Below are positions 16,856 through 24,556 of a DNA stretch of 36,421 bases, piece after piece (positions within the stretch are counted from its first letter, which is position 1; each line of letters starts with the position of its first letter). The notes below the pieces were generated by a model that was given only the letters and a program-made list of their open reading frames with translations, did no database searches and had not been told where the DNA came from. The translations under genes and the position numbers were made by a program. The DNA is taken from NCBI RefSeq assembly GCF_002836975.1, contig NZ_NIJK01000042.1, forward strand, positions 1-36,421, read 5' to 3'. This DNA comes from Shewanella indica. GTDB lineage: Bacteria > Pseudomonadota > Gammaproteobacteria > Enterobacterales > Shewanellaceae.

Positions 16856-17422
16856 ATGCAAGTAGCCTATATAAACGAAGACATGAATGAAGGGGATTCA
16901 CTATTTAGTGCGGTCGATATTCGCTCGTCACTTTATGATGACAATGACTTTATCCCAACAAGTTGTCTGAATGAGATTGTATGGCAGGACACTGACATCC
17001 TCGATATTGAAGCGTTGGATTTAATCAGAGGGGGCGCTTTTAATGTTACCAAGGAGATAGCCGAATTAATCATGAGCTTTGACCCTTACGGGGTCGAAGT
17101 CTATCCCTCCAAGTTAACCTGCGCCGGCACAGGTGTTTTAACCGATCGTTATATACTGGCAGTAGACAACTTGGTGGATGCCGTTGATACCGAAAACAGC
17201 ATCAAAATAACCAAAGCTACCAGCCGGTTTTTCTTATCGGCTGAAAAAATCAACAAACTTCCCGAAAGTAAAAGACATGTATTCAAGCCGATAGGAATGA
17301 CGAAAACATTCTTCTCTATTGAACTACTTGAAGCCCTCATACGCCTGGACGAGGAAGGAAAGATAAACACCAGCATTGTGGCTTTCTCATTTGATACATC
17401 CGAAGAAGCACCTAGAATATAA
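16856..17422 (+). CDS. Imm11-like (DUF1629) immunity-type protein
   Basis: Proteins of this type are usually cytoplasmic immunity partners of polymorphic toxins. The 188-residue product has no signal peptide or helix. The pattern FNVTKEIAELIMSF, DPYGVEVYPSKL, RYILAVDNLVDAVD and the C-terminal TFFSIELLEAL resembles Imm11/DUF1629 proteins; this is pattern recall, not a search. The ATG at 16856 is preferred over a TTG two codons earlier. The local sequence is richer in A and T than the flanking operons, and the gene sits just after a terminator, consistent with an acquired cassette. No toxin gene is adjacent, so it looks orphaned. Confidence 0.6.
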   Translation: MQVAYINEDMNEGDSLFSAVDIRSSLYDDNDFIPTSCLNEIVWQDTDILDIEALDLIRGGAFNVTKEIAELIMSFDPYGVEVYPSKLTCAGTGVLTDRYILAVDNLVDAVDTENSIKITKATSRFFLSAEKINKLPESKRHVFKPIGMTKTFFSIELLEALIRLDEEGKINTSIVAFSFDTSEEAPRI

Positions 17423-17435
17423 GCCTTTAAAACGG

Positions 17436-17972
17436 ATGCGCCTGGCTATGAATCCCACTAAGAATGCCGCTATGAATATAACCATGAATGATTACGCGCT
17501 GCTGTCCAGACAATCTCTGGCTGAATTTGCATTCCAGCCAACCCCGAAATCCACAGTCACTCTTGAACCAGACCTGCTTCTGGAAATAACATTCTCCCCC
17601 AAGCTTTTTATTGTCAACGATATAGCAGAGAGAATCGCGGAACGGGTCCAACATGGTGTCGAGTGGCTGGACGCAAGGGTAGATTGCTCACCAAGCCAAC
17701 CATCAAAAGATCAAATAAAAGTATTTGAAAACTTCCGTATGCCGTACATACACCAGACTTATCGGCTAACTAATGAAGAGAAGCAATATGGCAAGTTAAA
17801 CTGGTTGGATTTGGAAACCGCAAAGCTGGATTTTTCACGCCTGGAAGGTGTCCCACTTGAAGAGCGACTAATATTTAAGCTTGAAGAGGATTTCGGTTAC
17901 CTGTTTATCCATAACAGCGTGGTAGCTTTGCTTAAAAAGCATGTAAAAACAGTTTGGGTAAGAGATGTATAA
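17436..17972 (+). CDS. Second Imm11-like small protein
   Basis: Product of about 178 residues if the ATG at 17436 is used; ATGs at 17448, 17472 and 17484 are also in frame and none has a strong ribosome binding site. It has no signal or membrane helix. The middle LFIVNDIAERIAERVQHGVEWL and the C-terminal LDFSRLEGV, FKLEEDFGYLFIHNSVVALLKKH resemble the layout of the gene just upstream and of Imm11/DUF1629 proteins, so it may be a diverged tandem paralogue. The gap to the first gene is about 13 bases and the pair is probably co-transcribed. Its composition is AT-rich like its neighbour. The family call is tentative. Confidence 0.5.
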   Translation: MRLAMNPTKNAAMNITMNDYALLSRQSLAEFAFQPTPKSTVTLEPDLLLEITFSPKLFIVNDIAERIAERVQHGVEWLDARVDCSPSQPSKDQIKVFENFRMPYIHQTYRLTNEEKQYGKLNWLDLETAKLDFSRLEGVPLEERLIFKLEEDFGYLFIHNSVVALLKKHVKTVWVRDV

Positions 17973-18032
17973 AAAACACGTTTATGCATTAACAACTGCC
18001 TATTGATGCCCCCTGGTATGACTTTTTTCGAC

Positions 18033-18051
18033 CCGCGAATTTCTTTCGCGG
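18033..18051. terminator. Possible weak terminator between convergent genes
   Basis: CCGCGAA (18033-18039) and TTCGCGG (18045-18051) pair perfectly with a 5-base loop, between the plus-strand Imm11-like gene and the convergent small membrane gene. The following plus-strand tail, TAATTTG, is only weakly T-rich. Confidence 0.35.
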
Positions 18052-18063
18052 TAATTTGCCTTG

Positions 18064-18369
18064 CTATAACCCAAAGTTGAATATCAAGTACAAAATAAAC
18101 AAGAGTATTGCCCATATAGCCAGTTTGAAAGCCGCTCTGATTTCAGTGATTAGCGCTGCCAACTCTGAATGATACAGGGAATGACGTTCAGCTTTTCCAA
18201 ACAAGATCCCCATATACAGATCATAGTTGCCTAGTTGTTGGCCTATTTGTCCCCAAAATGTCCTGTTTTTATCCTGATTGGTCTGAGTCAGTTTATGCAG
18301 TTTCAGACATGCTCTTACCCAAAGAGAGAGCACCACTGAACATAGGAATAAAAAAGTAGATTCAGCCAC
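18064..18369 (-). CDS. Small two-helix membrane protein
   Basis: Unrecognised. The 101-residue product has one hydrophobic helix at each end (about 4-20 and 81-99) and a polar, helix-prone middle. This topology recalls UspB, but the sequence match is too weak to call it. The start is GTG with AAGGAAAG about 7 bases ahead, which strongly supports translation. It is convergent with the Imm11-like pair. Its AT-rich composition resembles that patch, so it may belong to the same acquired segment. Confidence 0.6.
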   Translation of the reverse strand: MAESTFLFLCSVVLSLWVRACLKLHKLTQTNQDKNRTFWGQIGQQLGNYDLYMGILFGKAERHSLYHSELAALITEIRAAFKLAIWAILLFILYLIFNFGL

Positions 18370-18447
18370 TTATACTTTCCTTGTAACGCTTGCGGTAAGG
18401 GTTGAAAACCTTATTTTACACCCGATTTCAACAACTCTGCCCATTAA

Positions 18448-18624
18448 TTCGCACAGGCGCAGAGCGAAGCCGAGTTGACCACTTTCCTGACAGACAAACC
18501 GGCCTGCTTTAAGCGCCAGAGCCACTATAGTCCCTCGGCGTAACAGGTTGCCGAAGGGCTCAAGCTGCAGCGCAAACAGCTTATTGCGGCAATCATTAAG
18601 CCCACACGGCTAAACCATAAATAA
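18448..18624 (+). pseudogene. Possible decayed gene remnant
   Basis: The 18370-18628 gap has no intact gene. In one plus-strand frame, codons 18448-18624 look coding-like (reading AELTTFLTDKP, later VAEGLKLQRKQLIAAIIK) but contain an in-frame TAA at 18541. It could be the tail of a decayed gene whose 5' part is gone. No family is recognised, and chance cannot be ruled out. Confidence 0.22.
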
Positions 18625-18628
18625 AGCC

Positions 18629-20557
18629 TCAACAGCCAAATAACAGCGATGAGGCAGAGCTATCGCAGCCGCTCTCGACCTTAAGCTCATCGTCGTAAAC
18701 ATCACGACTGCCCAGATACTCACCGTGTTCGAACGTTTGGATATAGTAAGCTTTACCCTGGATGTAAGACACGGTTTCGCCATGCTCCTTACCGTCCTGA
18801 TAACGGGCGACCTTGTTCAGTAACCCGTCTTCGGTGAAATAGTAAAAACTGCCCTGCGCCTGTCCTTTAGCGTCATATTGCTCCCGCCCCAGTTCATAAC
18901 CCGCAGCAGAGTGCGCCAGCCAAGTGCCGACTTTTTTGCCGTAATGATACTCCCCTTGCCAGAGGGACACTTGGGTTTCATAGGGATCCTGGTACTGCCA
19001 CAGGCCATGCCTTTTGTCCTGGCTATAATTTCCCTTGGCTTGCAGCTCGCCTTTTTCGCTGTAGGTTTGGTATTCCCCCTCAAGCTGCCCGTGCCGGTAA
19101 TGCGCCAGCTGCAACAATTGGCCATCGTGTACCTGGATTTCTCTCACTTCACCGTGCAACCGCCCCTGGCTGTCACGCTGTTCTGTACGGCGGTTACGGG
19201 CATCTTGATAAGTCCAGAACCCCACCTTTTTGTAATGGGCATATTCGCCCTGCTCCAGCAGCTTGCCGCTGACCAGTTTCTTCTCATAAGCGCCATGGAG
19301 CTGACCTTTTTTGTAGTGACTGGTCTCTATATAGGGCTCATCATCCCAGAGCCCCTGATACATTTGCACGGCCAGCCCCTCGCGCTTGCCCTTGATTTTT
19401 TCCTCTCGTTCAATGACAACGCCGTTGGCATCAAACTTCTGATATAGTGTCCACACCCGAGTCATATCCTGCTGCATTCTTGAACTGAGCTTGCCGTCTT
19501 GGAAGTGTTGCCTATCGAGGATCTGCTTATCTTTGACAAAACGGGCGCTGAACTCCATGGTCTTGCTGCCGTCATCGGCAAACTTTTGTTCAAAGACCAA
19601 GCGGCTTTTCTCGTCAAAGCGCTGTAACTGCTGCAGCTTCGAGCTACTGGTATAAAAGGTTTGCTGCTCGCCCACCTTTTCGCCCTGCTGATAATGTTCG
19701 ATTCGTGTCAGCTGTCCCTTGGCATCATACTGGCGGCTTTCCCCGTGCTCTCGATTCTGCTGGAAACTGGTTTCCCGACTAAGCTGGCCATTTTTATGCC
19801 AGCGTTTGGCCGGCCCCTGCCGCTGGCCATCCACATAGACATACTCGGCCTCTTGGACACCTGTATCCCAGTATTCATAGGCTTTTCCCTGCTGACCTTT
19901 AGGGCCAAAGGTGTCAATGGAGGACAGCTCACCATTGCGGTGATAACGTTTGCGCTCCCCTGTCAGTTTACCCGCCTGATACAGGCTGCGCTCACGCAGT
20001 TGCCCACCCGGGTAGTATTCCAGTTGCTCCCCTTCCGGCAGACCATTAACCAGCGAGTGCTGCGCCTGCAGACTGCCATCCTGGTAATAGTGGCTGTCTT
20101 TACCAACACGTTTGTCGCCCAACTGCTGATAAACCTCCTCTAACTGACCGTTACTGTAGAAGTTTTTCTGAGTGCCTCTTTGTTCACCATCAACAAAACC
20201 GGCCTCCATGGTCAAGACGCCGTCTTCATCATAGAAGCGGATCTGGCCTTCCATCTCGCTGTTATCGTTATAGTTGCCATCGGAAGACAGCTTGCCGTTA
20301 TTGTGAAAGAACTGGTAGTTACCCAGGGCATTTTGGAAGATCCCCGGCTTGGCAAAGCTGCCCTTGAATCTGGGGGTATCCGAGCCGACATAATAGATGG
20401 TGGTCTGCCAACCATGCTGATCCTGGATTTGCGGATCTTTAACATAAAAACTGGCCTGGCGCTCACTGTCGACCACTTGCCAATCCTCATTCAGCCACAC
20501 TGTCTCGGCGCTGGCCATCCAGCTCATCAGGCCACAAAGTAATATCAATACACGCAT
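18629..20557 (-). CDS. Exported MORN/YwqK-repeat protein
   Basis: The 642-residue product has a signal peptide (MRVLILLCGLMSWMASA) followed by at least a dozen MORN_2-type repeats of about 20-24 residues with the form G...Y..G...G....Y..NG.L. Examples are GTQKNFYSNGQLEEVYQQL, GERKRYHRNGELSS and GPAKRWHKNGQLSRE. Such repeats form elongated beta structures, and YwqK-type proteins occur near toxins and in surface proteins. The start at 20557 is chosen for the AAGGACAAGAA site and signal peptide; a longer frame to 20659 would overlap the previous gene. It ends with two Cys near the C-terminus. It lies 10 bases after the lipoprotein gene and so shares its transcript. Function unknown. Confidence 0.8.
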   Translation of the reverse strand: MRVLILLCGLMSWMASAETVWLNEDWQVVDSERQASFYVKDPQIQDQHGWQTTIYYVGSDTPRFKGSFAKPGIFQNALGNYQFFHNNGKLSSDGNYNDNSEMEGQIRFYDEDGVLTMEAGFVDGEQRGTQKNFYSNGQLEEVYQQLGDKRVGKDSHYYQDGSLQAQHSLVNGLPEGEQLEYYPGGQLRERSLYQAGKLTGERKRYHRNGELSSIDTFGPKGQQGKAYEYWDTGVQEAEYVYVDGQRQGPAKRWHKNGQLSRETSFQQNREHGESRQYDAKGQLTRIEHYQQGEKVGEQQTFYTSSSKLQQLQRFDEKSRLVFEQKFADDGSKTMEFSARFVKDKQILDRQHFQDGKLSSRMQQDMTRVWTLYQKFDANGVVIEREEKIKGKREGLAVQMYQGLWDDEPYIETSHYKKGQLHGAYEKKLVSGKLLEQGEYAHYKKVGFWTYQDARNRRTEQRDSQGRLHGEVREIQVHDGQLLQLAHYRHGQLEGEYQTYSEKGELQAKGNYSQDKRHGLWQYQDPYETQVSLWQGEYHYGKKVGTWLAHSAAGYELGREQYDAKGQAQGSFYYFTEDGLLNKVARYQDGKEHGETVSYIQGKAYYIQTFEHGEYLGSRDVYDDELKVESGCDSSASSLLFGC

Positions 20558-20567
20558 TTTCTTGTCC

Positions 20568-22727
20568 TTAAGGCAGTGGCGGGAAACTGTTGACCCAGCG
20601 GATATCCAGGGGCTCGCCCTGGTACTCGAGTTTACCGATACGTTCCACACTATCGGCAACCCTTAGGTATTTGTCTTCCATGACGGCTTCGCTCAGCGGG
20701 ATATCCTCTGAGCTCAGGTAGCGCGCCTGCTTGTCCAGCAACGGCAGTTGCACGTCATCGGCACTGTAGAGATGGTAACTCTGTAGGAATTGCTGCACAG
20801 ATTGCTGCAGATCCAGCTCGCCAAACACTTCAAGGGGCACCAACCAGGCACGTTCACCCGGGGTATAGTCGACAGAGTTCCATACCGGGCGACCATCACA
20901 ATGCAGGTGACTGGGTATTTCCAGACCATAGAAATAACGGCGTATACCATCCTCGGTACTCAGTTGGTACTCGACTTGAGTCGTCATGCGCTCGTTAGGC
21001 TTTGCTTTCCAGACCAAAGCCGATGGCCCTTGTTTAAAATCGCCTTCAATTTGCAGCTGGCAGATACCGGCCCAGTCCTGCGGCAGAATCAGCTTGGCAC
21101 CCTGTGGCGTATCGGCCTGAGTCGCAAAGCTGGCCGGATCAAAATCGACCGCCTCTTCGTCGGTATCATTGTAATAAAGGTAATGCTTGCCCATGGGAGG
21201 CAGAGTGTAATCGGCGGCAAAGGCCTCTCGGCTTACCCAGCGCACCTCACGGCTGAAACCGGCTTGTTGCTGATCCAAGATGGCATGGAAGGTTACCTCT
21301 GCTGCCGGATTGGTCAATTTCACCCGAAAAAGTTGTTGGCCGCTAAACAGCAAACTGCGATCCATGCTGTTGAGCCACTCGGGGCCACCTTGCGGTGTCT
21401 GATAGCGGAACTCGCCTTCAAGCCCATCGAAAAACGGCACCAGATAACCATCGGCGCCACTGAAATGCAGCAGATACTCGCCCTCTTGCTGCGCTACCGG
21501 GGTAATAGTGAGTGTGCCACCGGCCAGCGCCAACTGCTGCTCCTGCCCCGACTGCCATTGGCTGGAAACCGATACCAACTCGAGTGGCGTATAGTCTGCC
21601 ACGGCACTGAAGGAGGATATTTTTTCAAACTGGTTTCGCTGATCCCATCCCAGGGGCACAATCGCGGTGCTGGTGATTAGCGCACCACTCTCCCGATAGG
21701 GACCCAACTGGCTGAGTATGCTCCACTCCATTGCAATGGGTTTATCTTCGGCATCCAGCGCCTGCAGATCTCGGTAGCGGATTTCCCCCAAAACTTCTCT
21801 ATCGACTTCGGTCAGCAAGAATTCCAGTTGCAGATGTTCTGACTCGCCACGAAATGTGCCCTTGCCATATTGGAATAAGCTTTCGGCACTGAGCTCAAGC
21901 CCATCGGCTGGCTTGGGGGGCGATGCCATGATGGGGTTCCAGTTGTCCATATCATCGAAGGCGATTTGTTGCCTCAGATCGCCCACCTGATCGAGCAGAT
22001 CCTTGCGCGACATCACTATCTGTATATGGTTGTTGCCTTGTTGGCCCATGGCGTCAATCTTGCTCTCCAGCACCAATACCATTTTCTGCAACCAACCACT
22101 CTCACGCGCCAGGCGCATATGACCATACAGGCGACTATCGCCGCTTTCGGCGGTCAACTCTGCGTCCACTATCTCCGGGGTCACCTTAGTGACCAATAGT
22201 TCCGTTTGCTGACCATTGAACCCCTCGAGTATCAGCTTACTGCCCTCTTTGGCGGGGATCTTTTGCAACACACCGGGAGTCTCCATCCCCTGAGTCAAAT
22301 GCTCGATTAACTCAGGGCCCGAGCGTGCCAACATCTTTTGCCAGCTCTCTTCATCCTTGCCCTTAAATGCCAGTAATTTGCCGGAGTCTTTATCCAGGGT
22401 GATTTCAAAGCCGCTGGAAAACATCTGTTGCAACTCGGGCTCATCGTTTGCAGCGGTAAAACTACTGAAACTATTGCCACCACCGGACATAGTCATAAAC
22501 TTGGGCACCAGTTCCAGCTTTAGTGTCGGCGAGGTCTCAATCACCTCATAGTGCATCAAAGAGTTGCTGTACTGAGTAAATACCCGTCCGCCAATATCTA
22601 TGTTGGCTTTTGTCTCCACCCAGTAATCGACTCGATCGCCTTGTTTAGGGTCAAATTCAACATGGGAATTGGGGGTACACGCGGATAAGAGCCATAACAG
22701 GCCGAAGAGGGAAAGATACTGCTTCAT
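20568..22727 (-). CDS. Large uncharacterised lipoprotein
   Basis: Unrecognised. The 719-residue product has a lipoprotein signal (LLWLLSAC, Cys at about 17). It is followed by what look like several beta-rich domains, with no membrane helix and few Cys. The first 250 residues (VDYWVETKANIDIGG, LVPKFMTMSGG, FEITLDKDSGKLLAFKG) have the feel of a DUF6263-like beta protein, but I cannot confirm it. The ATG at 22727 is chosen for AAGGAATGAA and the signal. It is first of a two-gene unit with the MORN-repeat protein. The pair looks like a periplasmic or surface complex of unknown role. Confidence 0.7.
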   Translation of the reverse strand: MKQYLSLFGLLWLLSACTPNSHVEFDPKQGDRVDYWVETKANIDIGGRVFTQYSNSLMHYEVIETSPTLKLELVPKFMTMSGGGNSFSSFTAANDEPELQQMFSSGFEITLDKDSGKLLAFKGKDEESWQKMLARSGPELIEHLTQGMETPGVLQKIPAKEGSKLILEGFNGQQTELLVTKVTPEIVDAELTAESGDSRLYGHMRLARESGWLQKMVLVLESKIDAMGQQGNNHIQIVMSRKDLLDQVGDLRQQIAFDDMDNWNPIMASPPKPADGLELSAESLFQYGKGTFRGESEHLQLEFLLTEVDREVLGEIRYRDLQALDAEDKPIAMEWSILSQLGPYRESGALITSTAIVPLGWDQRNQFEKISSFSAVADYTPLELVSVSSQWQSGQEQQLALAGGTLTITPVAQQEGEYLLHFSGADGYLVPFFDGLEGEFRYQTPQGGPEWLNSMDRSLLFSGQQLFRVKLTNPAAEVTFHAILDQQQAGFSREVRWVSREAFAADYTLPPMGKHYLYYNDTDEEAVDFDPASFATQADTPQGAKLILPQDWAGICQLQIEGDFKQGPSALVWKAKPNERMTTQVEYQLSTEDGIRRYFYGLEIPSHLHCDGRPVWNSVDYTPGERAWLVPLEVFGELDLQQSVQQFLQSYHLYSADDVQLPLLDKQARYLSSEDIPLSEAVMEDKYLRVADSVERIGKLEYQGEPLDIRWVNSFPPLP

Positions 22728-23021
22728 TTCATTCCTTGAAGAAGAACGCTGAAAAATTAGCGCCACATTATGCCAAATCAGAAGTCACAATTCTCCTGCT
22801 ATTCGACCATATACGCGGTATCGAACTGAACCCCAAGACTACGACTAAAAACAAAAAACCAAGCCCCATGACTCTTGGCAGGTTTTCTCTCAGCCAGGCT
22901 TGAATAGAGTCTTTAAAAATAACCCAAAGCAGCTTAATTTTGCGATGTCCCGATGAAGGTACCAGGCGTTTCTTCTGTTAAAATCAACTCAATCTGAATG
23001 CTTGAAACCAATGAGGAACTT
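22728..23021. other. Divergent intergenic region
   Basis: This gap of about 290 bases separates the lipoprotein gene from the divergent DUF2999 gene and must hold both promoters, though no clear -35/-10 pair was chosen. On the minus strand CCAAG and CTTGG pair across 22859-22878 and are followed by a T-rich run, like a weak terminator with no gene directly upstream. Confidence 0.4.
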
Positions 23022-23279
23022 ATGAACCCTATTATTGCCCTGCTGAAAGAGCACAATATCAGCGATGAACAAATAAGCAGCCTGTTCCAGAGCCTGACCG
23101 AAAATCCTCTGATGGCCATGGGTATCTTGGGTCAGTTGGGATTGCCACCGGAAAAGCTGCAGGGGTTGATGATGCAGGTGATGCAGAACCCAGCCCTGAT
23201 CAAAGAAGCCGTGGAAGAACTGGGACTGGATTTTTCCAAGGTTGAAGCCGCCAAAGCACAAATGAACAAACCTGTTTAA
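23022..23279 (+). CDS. DUF2999 family protein
   Basis: This is a small protein of unknown function found in Shewanella, Vibrio and relatives. The 85-residue product matches the family closely: MNPIIALLKEHNISDEQI, ENPLMAMGILGQLGLPPEKLQ, then VMQNPALIKEAVEELGLDF and KVEAAKAQM. It is all-helical and soluble, with no signal. The ATG at 23022 has a perfect GAGGAACTT upstream; an in-frame ATG at 22998 lacks one. It stands alone and is followed by a hairpin at 23289-23320. Confidence 0.85.
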   Translation: MNPIIALLKEHNISDEQISSLFQSLTENPLMAMGILGQLGLPPEKLQGLMMQVMQNPALIKEAVEELGLDFSKVEAAKAQMNKPV

Positions 23280-23288
23280 TCCTGTGCG

Positions 23289-23320
23289 CCCTCAAGGCCT
23301 GACTCACATGGCTTTGAGGG
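23289..23320 (+). terminator. Probable terminator of the DUF2999 gene
   Basis: CCCTCAAGGCC (23289-23299) pairs with GGCTTTGAGGG (23310-23320), eleven pairs including one G-T, around a 10-base loop, ten bases after the stop. The T tail (TCAATTTC) is poor, so confidence is moderate. Confidence 0.5.
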
Positions 23321-23375
23321 TCAATTTCATGCTCTGTCATGCATCAGGTATTAGGCTGATAAATTGGCTGGGCCA

Positions 23376-23657
23376 TCAGCTCAGTTCGCTGCAACGCTTA
23401 CCATTTTGATAGTTCTCTGAAGCAATACCCGTATCAAGCGCCCGGCAATTTCTGCAATAACTTTGATGCCCGTCCGGATTGGCCGCGGTCACTCGTGCCG
23501 GCGTATTACCAAAATCAGTGGGATAGGGATGAAATATATGTTCCTCACCATGAGTCGTTGAACAGTTGGGACACGACTTAAACTTTCGGCCGCTTCCCGG
23601 CTCCTGCTTACGTAACATTCCGCTATTCAAACGCCCGCCACAAAAGCTACAGCTCAT
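23376..23657 (-). CDS. Small Cys-rich zinc-binding-type protein
   Basis: Unrecognised family. The 93-residue product has an N-terminal CxxC (SCSFCGG), a second CxxC (KSCPNCSTTH), and a later CxxC (SYCRNCRALD) with a final Cys near the end. Several His (HGEEHIFHPY) lie between. This looks like one or two zinc-knuckle domains. GGGAGAG precedes the ATG. It has no signal or helix. It stands alone, divergent from the exported protein gene at 23951. Confidence 0.65.
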   Translation of the reverse strand: MSCSFCGGRLNSGMLRKQEPGSGRKFKSCPNCSTTHGEEHIFHPYPTDFGNTPARVTAANPDGHQSYCRNCRALDTGIASENYQNGKRCSELS

Positions 23658-23950
23658 CAGCTCTCTCCCTGTTATTAACTGATATTCAGCATGGCAAACA
23701 GCTCACGCTGAACAAACAATAACCAAAGGCCTGTTGAAAGCCAATCTCTTATCTCTCCGTGATATTTTCCTAGCACAAGATTGAGACAAATCGTGTGCGT
23801 TTAACAAACACGCTACAAAACGCTACATCATTTGCCGTGCCACCCACTGAGTCGGCGTGCTTAAGTAGGTGCTCGGTCAATATTCGACCAAGGATGTATG
23901 GGTCGATGATCGAAAGCTGAATTTATCCCAATCATACAGGAGGTATTCCA
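23658..23950. other. Upstream region of the protease operon
   Basis: No gene is seen. The region holds an imperfect palindrome GCGTTT/AAACACGC near 23798-23814, a 7-base direct repeat CGCTACA on either side of AAA at about 23811-23827, and GGTC/GACC half-sites near 23876-23891. These could be promoter or operator elements of the exported pair downstream, but none matches a site I can name. Confidence 0.3.
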
Positions 23951-24556
23951 GTGACAAGATCCCAGTGGTTCAAGCGTCTGTCGGCGCTATGTCTCGTCTC
24001 AGCCAGTTTGCTGCTGACACCCGCCGCGATAGCCCAAAAACATCTCAAACAAAATCTCAGTCAATTGACCAATCAAGCGTCCAGCATAGTCTCGGGCCAA
24101 GTGGTGTCTGTGACCGATGGCTTTGATGAGCGCAAACGCCCCTATACCCAGATAACCATTCGGGTAGGTATGGATGCCAAACACAAACATAAAGCAGGCA
24201 GCGAATATACCTTCCGCCAGTTTGGTTTGCTCAAGCCCCGCTCCATGGGTAATGGCAAAGTCTACCTGGGCGTATCACCCGAAGGGTTCGCCCGCTGGTC
24301 GGTTGGCGAGCAGGTAGTGGCCTTTATGAATCCGGATCTCGGTGCCGGCCTGACTTCTACCGTAGGGCTGGAACAAGGCAAATTCATTGTGCAAAACGGC
24401 AAAGTCAGCAATCAACTGGGCAACATAGGCCTGTTTGATGGCATGAACACTCAGTCGCTCAGCCCTGAAGAGCAGAGCCTTATCACCACGGCCGGTGCTG
24501 TGGATGCCGCCGCATTTATGTCTCTGGTTGGCAAACTGGTACAGGAGGCCAAATAA
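23951..24556 (+). CDS. Small exported protein paired with the metalloprotease
   Basis: Unrecognised. The 201-residue product has a signal peptide ending TPAAIA. A beta-rich mature part follows, beginning IVSGQVVSVTDGFDERKRPYTQITIRV. The start is GTG with GGAGGT 6 bases ahead, an almost perfect Shine-Dalgarno sequence. Its stop overlaps the ATG of the metalloprotease by one base (TAATG), so the two are translationally coupled. A chaperone, inhibitor or binding partner of the protease would fit, but this is inference from position only. Confidence 0.7.
   Translation: MTRSQWFKRLSALCLVSASLLLTPAAIAQKHLKQNLSQLTNQASSIVSGQVVSVTDGFDERKRPYTQITIRVGMDAKHKHKAGSEYTFRQFGLLKPRSMGNGKVYLGVSPEGFARWSVGEQVVAFMNPDLGAGLTSTVGLEQGKFIVQNGKVSNQLGNIGLFDGMNTQSLSPEEQSLITTAGAVDAAAFMSLVGKLVQEAK

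Noticed and set aside
18064..18369. UspB
   Set aside because: The topology is similar (one helix at each end) but too few residues match to assign the name.
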